A DNA stretch of 64,000 bases from a virus. The DNA lies in the IMG/VR virus record IMGVR_UViG_3300020186_000013, positions 124,001 through 188,000 of that record; one strand, 5' to 3'. The first letter of the stretch is position 1, and every line of letters starts with the position of its first letter. Below are positions 32,590 through 41,195 of the stretch, in pieces. The notes beneath the pieces were generated by a model. That model was not told the origin of the DNA. It was given only the letters and a program-made list of their open reading frames with translations, and searched no databases. The translations under genes and the position numbers were made by a program.

Positions 32590-32624
32590 TTGACCGGCCG
32601 GGTAGTCATTACCCGGCCGGTCAA
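32590..32624 (-). terminator. Intrinsic terminator, 15-bp stem with T-run
   Basis: TTGACCGGCCGGGTA pairs perfectly with its complement around the loop at 32605-32609. On the minus strand the stem runs into CAATTTTC. It lies between the gene ending at 32667 and the RMF-like gene. Confidence 0.85.
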
Positions 32625-32630
32625 CCTGGT

Positions 32631-32650
32631 GTCCTCCGTCCCCGGAGGAC
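32631..32650. terminator. Second hairpin in tandem terminator
   Basis: GTCCTCCG and CGGAGGAC form an 8-bp perfect stem with a 4-base loop just before the stronger hairpin. Together they form a tandem stop, or a protected 3' end for the upstream mRNA. Confidence 0.6.
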
Positions 32651-32666
32651 TTGATCGGACGGGGAT

Positions 32667-32975
32667 TTACTTCGCCTTCTTGGCCTTCTTCCCCTCGTCC
32701 GTGATCTGATAGATCTTGTGGATGCTACTGGTCTCCGGATCGCTGCTCTCACCCGTCACGGACAACCACCCCTTCTTCGTGCAAGACTCGACCGTCTCGC
32801 GGTCGGCCTTGGCACCAGCGACGGCCGTTCCCTTCGCCGTCTCAACCGTGGTAGCCGACTTGGGCTTACCGTCCTTGGTCACAGTCCGAACACTGATCCG
32901 TCGTCCGCCGGCAATCACGTCCAAGATCGCCTTCTGCTTTGGTGTCGGTTTGGACACCTTCACTGTCGTCGCCAC
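32667..32975 (-). CDS. Small winged-helix-like protein
   Basis: I choose the GTG at 32975 because GGAGG sits five bases upstream; an ATG at 32987 is an in-frame alternative. The 102-aa product reads TVKVSKPTPKQKAILDVIAG near the start, then a charged middle and KKGWLSVTGESSD...IHKIYQITDEGKK. This is the pattern of a winged helix, with a recognition region, beta wing and terminal ITDEGK seen in MarR/PadR-type DNA-binding domains. A transcription regulator is likely; the target is unknown. Confidence 0.55.
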   Translation of the reverse strand: MATTVKVSKPTPKQKAILDVIAGGRRISVRTVTKDGKPKSATTVETAKGTAVAGAKADRETVESCTKKGWLSVTGESSDPETSSIHKIYQITDEGKKAKKAK

Positions 32976-33075
32976 GCTATCCTCCATCAGTTGTAACACG
33001 TCGCAGCGGACACGCCAAGTGTCCGCGTAAACAAAGCGAGGGCGATCGTACACCGCCCCGCCGATCCGTTGAAGC

Positions 33076-34866
33076 TCAGTCGTCTTCTTTTTTCAGTTTG
33101 ATGATCTTACGCGGCAGTCGCTCCATCTTCTTGTGGAACGCCTCACGGGCCTTTTCCTTCCGCTCTTCGATCGCCTTCTTGTGGGCCTTATCGCTCATCG
33201 CCTCCTTGAGTGACTCCGACAACGGGGCCGCGACCGGGGTGACGCTGCTGCCGCCGACGTACTGCTGGGGCGTGGCCACGTGGGTGACCTTGATGGGGGT
33301 CGTCGAGAAGACCACATTCGCCAGGAAGGACGTCAGCAGGACAGACGAGTGCTCGCTCAGTGGGGCCTTCTCGTCGAGGAAGTCCCGGAAGTTCTTGCCG
33401 ATCTCCTCGACGACCTGTTCCGCTTCGTAGTGGGTCTTGCCCGGCACCACGCAGCACCGCGTCAACTGAGCCAGGTACGCAAAGTTCTTCTTGAGCAGCG
33501 GCAGCAGGAAGGCCACCTGAGCCCGGATCTTGTCGTAAGTGTCGAGCTGCTCGGCCACCTTCTTCGCTGCCTCAATGATCTTGGCAGGGTCCTCAGACGG
33601 CGGCGGACCCTTGGGCAGCGTCCGCGTCTCGGGCACCCCCGCGAACAGGAACGCCATCAGATCGTCCGGCATGTCGGCCTTGTCGATCAGCTTCTCGGCA
33701 AAGCGCTTCTTAATCCACGGCGACACGATGAACTTCTCCGGCGGCTTGACCGTGGTCATCGTCACCGGCTTGGCGGGCGGGTTCTTCAACTCCTCCGTGC
33801 TCTTGGCGTGCGTCTTCGACATCGTCAGAGCCTCGGTCAGCGTGACGCCCATGGTCGAGCAAATGGCACTGAGGTGCTTCTTCTCTTCATCGGTCAACGC
33901 GGCAATGGTCGCCGCGACGAGTCCGCCCATGTCCGCAGGCACGTGGTACGAGGACGGGATCACAGGCCCCAGTGCGATCTCGGGCTCCTCGGTGCTCGGG
34001 GGCAGCTTCAGCTTGTTCTTCTCGGCCCACTTCTGGACCTCGGTGCTAAACTTGACGGGCGTGACCTGGTTGTGGGCACCCGGCACCAGCCGCATCAGCT
34101 GGTCGGTCATGATGACCAGGTTGTACTCCAGGGACTGCTTCTCCTTGGGCGTCTCGGCCTTGTCGCGTGCCGAGTACAGCTTGGCGATGCCGTCTTGCAG
34201 ATACTTCTGCTTCTTGGCCCGAGCTTCGAGGGACATGTCGACGACGGCTTGCGGCTCCTTGCCAGCCTTGCGACTGGTCAGCTCGACCGTGAACGCCGCT
34301 GCCCACTCCTGGTTGACGCGACAGCCGCACGGGTTGAGAGTGTACGTAAGAACCGGAATCTGCTCGATCATCGGCGACCCGGAGTCGATGTCGATCTGCC
34401 CGTTGGGCAGGGGGTACGCCTCCTTGCCGCCGTCGAGACAGCGGACACGCTGGCAGCAACTCGGGCAAGTAATGTGGGGCTTCTGGGCCAACGCCTTCTC
34501 GTCGGCGATCGAATCAAACAGCATGTGGTCTGGCCTCTTCCCGCCGACGTACCTCTTTTTGACCCCGCCCTCCCTGTGTGGGTCATTCCCAGGTCCCGAC
34601 CGGCCGGAGTAGATGTCTTCGCGGTCGTCCAGCCCGCCGGTCGCTTTGGCCCCGTAGCCAACGTCCTGCTTCATGGCGGTGGGCGATTCACTAGGTACTA
34701 TTGTAAGTTCGTGACTTGCTTTCTGGCACTCCATGCCCCCGGCGACGGCGAGGAGGTAGGAGTCGTAGGCGTCATCGGCGGGCTTCCTGCCCTCGGTCAC
34801 CGTCGCGATCTTGGCGAGCATGGACGCCCGGAGATTCTGGAACTTGGCGGCGGACTGTGAAAGCAT
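33076..34866 (-). CDS. Large protein with Cys-rich N-part, unknown
   Basis: Starting at ATG 34866 the product is 596 aa. Near residues 110-180 it has zinc-binding-like cysteines (ITCPSCCQRVRC, then NPCGCRVNQEW). The rest is mostly helical and charged (IEAAKKVAEQLDTYDKIRAQ, YEAEQVVEEIGKNFRDFLDE), with a very basic end (RKIIKLKKEDD). I recognise no catalytic domain. The start codon is within a hairpin that also holds the ribosome site, so translation may be regulated. It stands alone between terminators, which suggests its own expression control. Confidence 0.65.
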   Translation of the reverse strand: MLSQSAAKFQNLRASMLAKIATVTEGRKPADDAYDSYLLAVAGGMECQKASHELTIVPSESPTAMKQDVGYGAKATGGLDDREDIYSGRSGPGNDPHREGGVKKRYVGGKRPDHMLFDSIADEKALAQKPHITCPSCCQRVRCLDGGKEAYPLPNGQIDIDSGSPMIEQIPVLTYTLNPCGCRVNQEWAAAFTVELTSRKAGKEPQAVVDMSLEARAKKQKYLQDGIAKLYSARDKAETPKEKQSLEYNLVIMTDQLMRLVPGAHNQVTPVKFSTEVQKWAEKNKLKLPPSTEEPEIALGPVIPSSYHVPADMGGLVAATIAALTDEEKKHLSAICSTMGVTLTEALTMSKTHAKSTEELKNPPAKPVTMTTVKPPEKFIVSPWIKKRFAEKLIDKADMPDDLMAFLFAGVPETRTLPKGPPPSEDPAKIIEAAKKVAEQLDTYDKIRAQVAFLLPLLKKNFAYLAQLTRCCVVPGKTHYEAEQVVEEIGKNFRDFLDEKAPLSEHSSVLLTSFLANVVFSTTPIKVTHVATPQQYVGGSSVTPVAAPLSESLKEAMSDKAHKKAIEERKEKAREAFHKKMERLPRKIIKLKKEDD

Positions 34867-34894
34867 GAGGGGCCTCCCTTTCGGTGGCCCCTCA
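34866..34894 (-). promoter_or_regulatory. Hairpin sequestering a ribosome site and start codon
   Basis: TGAGGGGCC and GGCCCCTCA form a perfect 9-bp stem around an 11-base loop. On the transcript, the GGGAGG site spans loop and stem and the downstream arm ends in the ATG at 34866. This could be a translational switch (for instance a CsrA target, since GGA is exposed in the loop) or an attenuator. Confidence 0.55.
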
Positions 34895-34895
34895 G

Positions 34896-34913
34896 TTAGA
34901 AACCAGCTTCTAG
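34896..34913. promoter_or_regulatory. Copy of dispersed near-palindromic element
   Basis: TTAGAAACCAGCTTCTAG lies one base from the hairpin at 34866-34894 and eight bases after the upstream gene's stop. Confidence 0.6.
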
Positions 34914-34921
34914 GAGCCGCG

Positions 34922-35302
34922 TCACTCCACCTTATCGTCTTCGTCATCCTGCGTCAGGGCCAACATGGGGATGATCGCCATCGCGAGCTGGAAGAAGATC
35001 TTGATGATCGCCATGATCCCGTCCTTGTGGGCAGCCCACCACGTGGCCAGACGACCCTTGCCGGTCGGAGGCGGGGGCACCTCCTCCAGCATCTTGAGCA
35101 GCTGTGGCTGCTTGGCGATCTCCGCGTTGGCCGCTTCGTCCGTCGCCTGGGCCACGGCCCGCCGAGCCTGCCGTCGGGAGATCTGCTCTTTCTCGACGAG
35201 GTCATTGACGGCCCCACGTCGACCCATCAGCATCAGAATGCCGCGAGCCGGGGCACCGGGTACGTCCAGGAGGTTCAGGGCCATCGGGTCTGCTTCTTCC
35301 AC
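34922..35302 (-). CDS. Small helical protein with one hydrophobic segment
   Basis: GTG at 35302 is favoured by AAGGAG five bases upstream; ATG 35284 is an alternative. The 126-aa protein has a basic helical middle (VEKEQISRRQARRAVAQATD), a proline-rich hinge (EEVPPPPTGKGR), a membrane-like helix (IMAIIKIFFQLAMAIIPMLA) and an acidic tail. It may be a small membrane protein of infection. Function unknown. Confidence 0.55.
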   Translation of the reverse strand: MEEADPMALNLLDVPGAPARGILMLMGRRGAVNDLVEKEQISRRQARRAVAQATDEAANAEIAKQPQLLKMLEEVPPPPTGKGRLATWWAAHKDGIMAIIKIFFQLAMAIIPMLALTQDDEDDKVE

Positions 35303-35304
35303 GA

Positions 35305-35793
35305 TCACTCCTTGGTTGCGGTAAAGTGCTCTTCGAGTGCAGCCTTAGCGGCTGCCTCCTGCTGATCGACCTCGGCGAGGGCGGCGACGAACCGCTCCTC
35401 GTACTGTTCCTGACGGACGATCTTAGTGTCGACCATGAGTTTGACGAGGGCAAGGATGTTGGCGGACGTCGACCGGTAGTGGTCCTTGAGCCGCTTGACC
35501 TCGTCGCGGGTCAGGGCCTGTTCGTCGGCAACCGGCTCGTCGGTCTTGCCCACAGGGACGTTGGCGGCTTGCAAGAGTCGGAGGGCGTCAGCGACGTACG
35601 AGTAGCAGCCGATCATCTTGACGACGCCGGTCTTGGCGTCCTTGAGCGGATAGGACGCAGCCAGACACGGGTAGTGCTGTGGGCCGTTGCCCCAGCCCAC
35701 CGCGTGGGGGTCGACGCCGACGCCCGAGGCCAACGTCTTGCGGTAGTTGTCCCAGTCGTCGGCGTTGTTCAGGAGCGTCCAGTTCGTCGCCAT
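35305..35793 (-). CDS. Small soluble protein, unknown
   Basis: The 162-aa product opens with an aromatic-rich region (NWTLLNNADDWDNYRKTLAS, HAVGWGNGPQHYPCLAASYP) and closes with a long charged helix (RFVAALAEVDQQEAAAKAAL). No known motif is visible. It nearly abuts both neighbours, consistent with an operon of small genes. Confidence 0.6.
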   Translation of the reverse strand: MATNWTLLNNADDWDNYRKTLASGVGVDPHAVGWGNGPQHYPCLAASYPLKDAKTGVVKMIGCYSYVADALRLLQAANVPVGKTDEPVADEQALTRDEVKRLKDHYRSTSANILALVKLMVDTKIVRQEQYEERFVAALAEVDQQEAAAKAALEEHFTATKE

Positions 35794-35794
35794 C

Positions 35795-36022
35795 TCATAC
35801 CTTCTGGTTTCGCACAGCCCACGCGGCGATGCCCGCCTTGGTGAGGCTCAGCTTCTTGCGGACGCGGGCGGCGTACGTGCGGACAGTTTCGTACCCAAGG
35901 TCCAGCTCGTCAGCGATGTGCTGGTAAGTCTTCCCTTCGGCGATCCCTCGCACCACGGCCAGCTCGCGATCCGACAGTTCCTTGTCGGAAGCCACATCGT
36001 TCTCCAATAGAGCTGCCATCAT
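35795..36022 (-). CDS. LuxR/GerE-type HTH protein
   Basis: The 75-aa product is essentially one LuxR-type four-helix DNA-binding domain: LSDRELAVVRGIAEGKTYQH followed by IADELDLGYETVRTYAARVR and KKLSL. There is no receiver or ligand domain, as in stand-alone phage regulators. GGAG precedes the ATG pair, and the start overlaps the upstream glycosyltransferase stop. It may regulate phage or host promoters. Confidence 0.85.
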   Translation of the reverse strand: MMAALLENDVASDKELSDRELAVVRGIAEGKTYQHIADELDLGYETVRTYAARVRKKLSLTKAGIAAWAVRNQKV

Positions 36023-36906
36023 TGGGAAAGTAACTCCGTAACCCGCTCCACCTTGTCGTTCGGCTCGCCGACCGGGTAAAGGTCGTCGGGCCACGGCCGG
36101 TTCGGGGACGCCTCGTAGGCGATGGCGTCGGAACCGCTGATGGTGAGTGTGGGTGCATCCCAACGGTAATGAAATGCGAGGAGTTCGTCAATCTTGGCCT
36201 TACGGTCTGAGGCCATGATCCAGTCCCGCTTCCGGGCGTTGGGGGCAGCCGTTGCGATCTGCCGGTGCTGCTCATACCCGCGACCGTTGTCGCCCCGGAC
36301 GCCGACGATGTGGTGGAACGGCAAACCAGGCACCGTCGCCAGGCGGACCCGGCTTTCGCCCAGCTTCCGCACCAGGTCGACCAGAGGCTGCTCGCGGTTG
36401 CTGTACGAGACCTCGGGCCACAGTTCCCTGCGGCCCATGAGCGTCGAGATGGCCCCCCGCTCCTCGGGGTGACCGGTGGGGTTCTGGTAGTTGACGAAGA
36501 ACAGCTCGTGCGAGTCATAGAAGTAGTAGAGGCTGTCCTCCAACATCGTCATCGCCTCGGGTACGGTCAGCTGCCGCTTCATCTGGTCCCGGAGACGGTA
36601 CTCGTGGTTCTGGTTGTCGTCGTCCCAGATCGCCAGGTACTCGCCGTAGGACATCGCCATCGCGTGCACGACGCCCTCGCACCCGACTCGGACCGATCGC
36701 TTATAGACACGGATCTTCACGTCGTGGGGGAGGTTCATGTACATCCACGACCGAATACCGTCCACGTAGGAGGCGTCGTTGGCGACGATCACCAACTCCT
36801 TGTTGGCATAGGACTGACCCTGGAAGTTCAGGATCGCCCGCTGGAGCAAGCCCCAGCGGTCGGGCTTGCTGACGCACATGCAGCTCACAAGAGGCTCGTC
36901 GGACAT
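36019..36906 (-). CDS. GT2-like glycosyltransferase
   Basis: GGGAG five bases before the ATG at 36906 fixes the start, giving 295 aa. The N-terminus has the GT-A fold signature LVSCMCVSKPDRWGLLQRAI, a first-strand ELVIVANDAS, and a metal-binding acidic triplet in YLAIWDDDNQNHEYRL near residue 95. This is one of several glycosyltransferases in the window that could decorate virion or host-surface glycans. Donor and acceptor cannot be read from sequence. Confidence 0.75.
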   Translation of the reverse strand: MSDEPLVSCMCVSKPDRWGLLQRAILNFQGQSYANKELVIVANDASYVDGIRSWMYMNLPHDVKIRVYKRSVRVGCEGVVHAMAMSYGEYLAIWDDDNQNHEYRLRDQMKRQLTVPEAMTMLEDSLYYFYDSHELFFVNYQNPTGHPEERGAISTLMGRRELWPEVSYSNREQPLVDLVRKLGESRVRLATVPGLPFHHIVGVRGDNGRGYEQHRQIATAAPNARKRDWIMASDRKAKIDELLAFHYRWDAPTLTISGSDAIAYEASPNRPWPDDLYPVGEPNDKVERVTELLSQ

Positions 36907-36915
36907 GTCCACTCC

Positions 36916-37500
36916 CTATGCGACCCCGCTGACGACCAGCGAGTCGGCCATGTGTTTCGTCTCTTCACTCTCCCGGAGGTCCAGGGCTTCGATGGAGTTG
37001 ACCCGAACCATGCGGGAATTGCGAGAGCACTTTGTCCAGTTCGCCGTCCGGTGAGCAATGATCCCGTCGACCCGAACGTCCACGTCACAAAGGTCGAACT
37101 TGCTGACCCCCATGTCGACGTACGCCTGCTTACGGAGCGTGGTAACGGCGAGGTCCACCTTGGTGTGCTTCAAGTGCTCCAGACACTCCTCGGCCCGGAT
37201 CAGGTCCATGAACGGCGTGCAGGCGTTGATGAGGACGGCCGATGCGTGCTTGCCTTGGCGGGCATGGCCGGCCAAGATCTCGTCCCACTTCGAGTCGTCC
37301 TTCTCAGGGAGGGAGACGAACAGGTTGGCGTCGAGGAGTTCCTGGCACTGGGGGAGGTACTTCTCGAACGTCACGCAGGCGACGCGGCCAACGCCACGGA
37401 CCTCGGAGATCTTCTTGAAAACTCTCTCCACGACAGGGAGGGAGCCGAGCCAGGTGAAGACGACGGGGTCAAGGGCAAGGACGCAGGCGAGGGTCGACAT
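36916..37500 (-). CDS. Possible CMP-sugar-type nucleotidyltransferase
   Basis: The 194-aa protein has ACVTFEKYLPQCQELLDANL, LINACTPFMDLIRAEECLEH and, at the end, RVNSIEALDLRESEETKHMA. The TPF-x3-I segment and the I-E-A-x-D-[IL] ending resemble acylneuraminate cytidylyltransferases. However, the classic N-terminal RxGSK(G) loop is absent. It lies within the glycosyltransferase block, where such an activity would make sense. Divergent or inactive variants are possible. Confidence 0.4.
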   Translation of the reverse strand: MSTLACVLALDPVVFTWLGSLPVVERVFKKISEVRGVGRVACVTFEKYLPQCQELLDANLFVSLPEKDDSKWDEILAGHARQGKHASAVLINACTPFMDLIRAEECLEHLKHTKVDLAVTTLRKQAYVDMGVSKFDLCDVDVRVDGIIAHRTANWTKCSRNSRMVRVNSIEALDLRESEETKHMADSLVVSGVA

Positions 37501-37502
37501 TA

Positions 37503-38159
37503 TTACTCCATTGATTTCGGGGGAGGTGGTCGCGGTCGGGGCGGCTTACTTTCTTTAGGCCGATCCCGTTCGCGTCGCTCGATTTTGCCGTTCACGTGGT
37601 AGACGGTCGAGGCCCCGTCTTCGTTCAACACAACAAGTCTGTCTGCGGCGGTGAAGGTGATGACCAGGCCCTTGGGAATGTCTACAACGCCGTCGTCGAG
37701 TACCACCAGTTGGCCCAGCCCCTCCTTCTGCGTGACGACCGGCGTCGACGAGCGTCGCAACCGCTCCCCGATCCGTTTGTTCAGTTCTCTCTCGTCGGGC
37801 AAGGCGGCTTGCGTGCGGTCAACCAACTCCTGTCGGCCGTCGGGGCCGTCGAGGTAACTGGTCCCATCGGGGTTGACGACAACGGAGTAGCCCGGTGCCC
37901 CCGCGATCAGGGTGCGGCGAGGCTGAGGTTTCAAATCGTCCCGGACTTCCCGTGGCATTGACGCCACGGGCAAGGACAGGGCGAAGGGTGCGGTGGTTCG
38001 AGGCTCGGGAATCCGTTCCCTCGGTGGCTGTCGCGGCTCGGGCGTCCGTTCGGCGTCGGGCAACCCCACGACCAGTAGGGTGACCATCCCGCCGAGACCG
38101 CCCGAGATCAGCACGCCGCAGAAAAGAACGGTCCAGAGGTTGGACCGTTTACGCCTCAT
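37503..38159 (-). CDS. Membrane-anchored protein with Pro-rich linker
   Basis: An N-terminal basic stretch (MRRKRSN) precedes one transmembrane helix (LFCGVLISGGLGGMVTLLVV), so the 218-aa protein is probably anchored with its C-part outside. After a proline/arginine-rich linker comes a beta-rich domain (APGYSVVVNPDGTSYLDGPD, GLVITFTAADRLVVLNEDGA) and a Pro/Lys tail. No family recognised. The start overlaps the upstream stop (TAATG). Confidence 0.6.
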   Translation of the reverse strand: MRRKRSNLWTVLFCGVLISGGLGGMVTLLVVGLPDAERTPEPRQPPRERIPEPRTTAPFALSLPVASMPREVRDDLKPQPRRTLIAGAPGYSVVVNPDGTSYLDGPDGRQELVDRTQAALPDERELNKRIGERLRRSSTPVVTQKEGLGQLVVLDDGVVDIPKGLVITFTAADRLVVLNEDGASTVYHVNGKIERRERDRPKESKPPRPRPPPPKSME

Positions 38160-38968
38160 TAGAAGAGATCCTCCGCAGCGAGGTGCTGCCGAACGATGCT
38201 GGGGCCGGACTTGAGCAGCTCATCGTAGTTGATGATCCGCTCCTGCATGGAGCGGTTCCGCAAGCGGCGGATGTTGGGACGCGGGATGCGACGCGGTGAC
38301 AGGTCGAGGAACTCGAACACCCGCTGCATCTCACTCTCGAAGTGCAGAGTCAGATCCTTGTACCGGACGAGGAGCTGGTCCTCGCTGCTGGCCTGGACCT
38401 TGGCCCGTGTCGACTCCCAGTCCCACACGAAGGCCGTCAGCTCAGCCGAGTCAAGGCGAATCGCTGAAGGGCGGACGTGGGACAGAGGTTCGCCGCCGCC
38501 GACGAACCACCGCTGGGTCTTCTCGGCCTGCTTCTTCGACACGAAACAAGCAATCGGGTTACGGAGGACGTGGACGACACAGAAGTCGCCCTCGTGCGTC
38601 CGCTGCTTGAACAGGTCGTACAGCTCGTACTGTCGCACCGCCGCGTACGGGGTACGGACGCCGATCACCCGTTCGTCGTGGAGCGGGTTGTCGAACACCT
38701 GGTTGGCCAGGTAGCGGTTAGGATTGGTCTCGGGCGTGAACCACTCGGGCAGCCGAGCGGGGTCCCGCGTCGGGCCGAAGTATTCCTCGTGGGACGCCCG
38801 ACGGATCGCCTCACTCGGGTTGAACAGGTTAAGGTGGCAAACCGCCTCCCCAAGCTGATTGATGACGCCCTGAACAACCGCCGCACCGCTCCGCACCTCG
38901 CCGACCAGGGCGAAGTTGAGGACAGTCGCCGGTCGTTTGGACGAAGACGCTGACATGGCACTTAACAT
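38159..38968 (-). CDS. Sulfotransferase-like protein
   Basis: The 269-aa product begins FALVGEVRSGAAVVQGVINQ, resembling the 5'-phosphosulfate loop of PAPS sulfotransferases (usually RSGTTLL). It has VVHVLRNPIACFVSKKQAEK near residue 125, like the 3'-phosphate-binding RDPxxxxxS block, and YKDLTLHFESEMQRVFEFLD, the family's Y-E-D-L...L-x-FLGL-like end. It may sulfate a surface glycan made by the neighbouring transferases. The loop lacks the usual Thr/Lys, so activity is uncertain. GGAGATTTGAAGG precedes ATG 38968. Confidence 0.65.
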   Translation of the reverse strand: MLSAMSASSSKRPATVLNFALVGEVRSGAAVVQGVINQLGEAVCHLNLFNPSEAIRRASHEEYFGPTRDPARLPEWFTPETNPNRYLANQVFDNPLHDERVIGVRTPYAAVRQYELYDLFKQRTHEGDFCVVHVLRNPIACFVSKKQAEKTQRWFVGGGEPLSHVRPSAIRLDSAELTAFVWDWESTRAKVQASSEDQLLVRYKDLTLHFESEMQRVFEFLDLSPRRIPRPNIRRLRNRSMQERIINYDELLKSGPSIVRQHLAAEDLF

Positions 38969-39034
38969 CCTTCAAATCTCCGTGAAGGTAGTGGACTCGC
39001 CCTGGCATACTAGCCGTGGCAGTTGATACAAAAC

Positions 39035-40195
39035 TCAGACGACAGGTGCAGTCCTTACACCCGTCACGAGATCCGTCTCGTCCACAACCCTCTTGGTCGC
39101 CTTCAACCCCAATCCGTAGGTGTCGCACAACGCGGTCAGGTACGCCACGTCCGCGTCCCCGAACCCGCAGTAACCCTTGTACTCGGGACCGCCGAAGGCC
39201 CCCATGAACTCCTCCTGGGGCCGTCGGTTGCGGTCGTAGTAGAACCCGACCGACAGCATGTGGGCCGGCAGCACGTCGCCGACGAGCACGCCCACGGCCG
39301 GGACCGGTGCGTTGTCGATGACGACCCGCTTGTGAGCGGAGTGCTTCTTCCAGAACTCGGTCAGCTCGTCGTCGGCGTCCTCGTCGTACCGCTGGTGACT
39401 CCGCACGTGGAGCATCGTCGTGCTAATCCCGTTTTCGTCCTCGTGCAGGAAGATCGTCGACGTCTTGATGTTGATGCGGACCTGCCGCTTGAGCATCGTC
39501 GTCAGCGAGTCCGTGCGGAGGGCCATCTGGTACATGAGCCGCATCGGGTGCGAGTTCTCATCGTCCTCCCAGTTGGCGATGTAGTCCCCCGTGGCGATCT
39601 TGAGCCCCTCGTTTCGCATCGCCCCGTAGCCCATGAGTGGCACACGGTGCTCGGTAATCTCGGGGTGGTCCCACGGCACCACGATCGTCGGCAGGGACAC
39701 CTCCTTCGTGACGCCGTTTGCGTCCGTGGTGGTGACGACCTCGGGCACCGGGTCGATGCCGTTGATAATGATGAGTTGCTTGCGGGGGTAGACCTGCTTG
39801 AGGAAGCAGGTGACGGCCTGCCGGGCGTGGTTCACCCGACGCGGGTCCTTGATGACCATCAGGGCCGTGACCATCGGCTGCCGCACCGACGGGGGCGGCA
39901 GGTTCGCCCGAGGTGAGGCAGCCACCGTTGGAACTGGCCGCTCGGTGAGGGCAGCCACACGCGGGACCACGGCGGACTCTTCGGGCAGCGACTCGACCTG
40001 GGTGACCCGTCGCTCAGACTTCGGGGCATCCGGTATTGACGATGAGGCCATGATCGTGCCGGGCTTGATGGCCGGGACGACCCCCAGTCTCTCCTGCTCC
40101 TTCTTCTTCTCCAGCATCGCCGCGAGTTGTTCAGAACTCATGGCCTGCAAAAAGGCTTCCATGGGCAGACGTGCGGTCGCTTGAGACGTAGACAT
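39035..40195 (-). CDS. GT2-like glycosyltransferase with N-terminal extension
   Basis: The first 105 residues of 386 are a low-complexity helical and proline-rich extension. The catalytic domain then starts VTALMVIKDPRRVNHARQAV, with RKQLIIINGIDP, MGYGAMRNEGLKIATGDYIA and an acidic NWEDDENSHP that fits the metal-binding DxD region. A later GFGDADVAYLTAL could hold the catalytic base. The extension may tether the enzyme to a partner or to the virion. A possible promoter element lies about 50 bp upstream. Confidence 0.75.
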   Translation of the reverse strand: MSTSQATARLPMEAFLQAMSSEQLAAMLEKKKEQERLGVVPAIKPGTIMASSSIPDAPKSERRVTQVESLPEESAVVPRVAALTERPVPTVAASPRANLPPPSVRQPMVTALMVIKDPRRVNHARQAVTCFLKQVYPRKQLIIINGIDPVPEVVTTTDANGVTKEVSLPTIVVPWDHPEITEHRVPLMGYGAMRNEGLKIATGDYIANWEDDENSHPMRLMYQMALRTDSLTTMLKRQVRINIKTSTIFLHEDENGISTTMLHVRSHQRYDEDADDELTEFWKKHSAHKRVVIDNAPVPAVGVLVGDVLPAHMLSVGFYYDRNRRPQEEFMGAFGGPEYKGYCGFGDADVAYLTALCDTYGLGLKATKRVVDETDLVTGVRTAPVV

Positions 40196-40240
40196 CTTGT
40201 CTCCGACAGGGATGACTCACCAAACAGTTGATTGGGCAAC

Positions 40241-40260
40241 ATTACCCGAAAAGGGGACAC
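40241..40260 (-). promoter_or_regulatory. CCCCTTTT-type element before glycosyltransferase gene
   Basis: On the minus strand this reads GTGTCCCCTTTTCGGGTAAT, matching the element in the csrA promoter region (GTCCCCTTTTGGGGTGAT) at most positions, including the CCCC-TTTT-GGG inverted repeat. It is about 50 bp upstream of the ATG at 40195, a suitable promoter or operator distance. Confidence 0.45.
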
Positions 40261-40286
40261 CCGGCAAGCGAAGTTGGCCTGATAAG

Positions 40287-40330
40287 TGCGTTAAGCCCTC
40301 ATTTGAGAGCTCAACCAACGGCTTAACGCA
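40287..40330. promoter_or_regulatory. Nested inverted repeats in intergenic gap
   Basis: TGCGTTAAGCC and GGCTTAACGCA form a perfect 11-bp outer pair. The 22-base interior holds the perfect palindrome TTGAGAGCTCAA. There is no T-run, so a protein-binding site or an mRNA structure after the gene ending at 40346 is more likely than a classical terminator. Confidence 0.6.
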
Positions 40331-40345
40331 AAAACGCACGAGAGC

Positions 40346-41023
40346 TTACGCCTCGGCGGATTTCGGCATTTCCACTGGGAACTCACAAAAACCAGGCGAA
40401 ACGCGAGGCTCACGAGGCACACCCTCCTCATCGGCGTACACGGCCTTGGCAGCGTCCACGTCGAGTTGAGCACTGTACTTCTCCCAAGCGAGAACCTTGG
40501 CCTCCATTTCGGGTGACAACATGGTCTCACCGGGTTCGACGGCGATGTCAACCTGCGGCAGCTTCTGCTTACACTGACGCACAGCGTAAACGTCATGTCC
40601 GGAGACGAGGGGCTCGGGGTGGTGGGTAGTGTCGACCGTGATGTCGCCGCCCATCGCTTTTTCGAGCCTGGTCACGGGCCGAGCGTGGATGCTCGCGTCA
40701 CCATCGTCTTTCTTGTAGGACACGACCATCGGCCCCACTTCCACGCCGTGAACGAGTGTGGAACTGTGTCCCGCGTCAGCCTGCTTGACGGCGTACTGCA
40801 TCGCCTGCTGGAGGCCGAAGTGCGGGTTGTGGATGGTCGCAATGCCGTCCCGCACCATGGGCTTAGGCTCGGCCTCTTCGAGGTCGTGCGGCAGTTGCAC
40901 TGGCACCCGCTCGACAGTCGGCAACTCGGGCACGCGGAGCAGCCCCAACGTGCGGTAGACCGCCAGCACGCACAGCACCGCCAAGCACAGCAAGATCCCG
41001 GTAAGGATCACGGTAACGTCCAT
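40346..41023 (-). CDS. Single-pass membrane protein, unknown
   Basis: GGAG six bases before the ATG at 41023 sets the start. The 225-aa product starts with a transmembrane helix (VTVILTGILLCLAVLCVLAV), then has a soluble acidic domain without repeats (IHNPHFGLQQAMQYAVKQAD, YAVRQCKQKLPQVDIAVEPG). It is the first gene after the terminator at 41040-41077. Role unknown; envelope association is likely. Confidence 0.6.
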   Translation of the reverse strand: MDVTVILTGILLCLAVLCVLAVYRTLGLLRVPELPTVERVPVQLPHDLEEAEPKPMVRDGIATIHNPHFGLQQAMQYAVKQADAGHSSTLVHGVEVGPMVVSYKKDDGDASIHARPVTRLEKAMGGDITVDTTHHPEPLVSGHDVYAVRQCKQKLPQVDIAVEPGETMLSPEMEAKVLAWEKYSAQLDVDAAKAVYADEEGVPREPRVSPGFCEFPVEMPKSAEA

Positions 41024-41039
41024 ATGCGACTCCAATGGG

Positions 41040-41077
41040 TAAAAGAAAGAACGGCCCCAGCTTAGCTGGAGCCGTTC
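41040..41077 (-). terminator. Intrinsic terminator with strong T-run
   Basis: On the minus strand GAACGGCTCCAGC and GCTGGGGCCGTTC pair with one mismatch around TAA, followed by TTTCTTTT. It closes the unit that contains the tRNA genes and the gene ending at 41196. Confidence 0.88.
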
Positions 41078-41195
41078 GTGTGGTCGAGTCAGGTGAGGAC
41101 AAAAGACAACGAGTCTATCTCGGCCGTCATTCCCAGTGGTGTAACTTAGGGTTTTCGTGACAGTAACCGAGAATCCTCACCTGACCCTTATCGGG

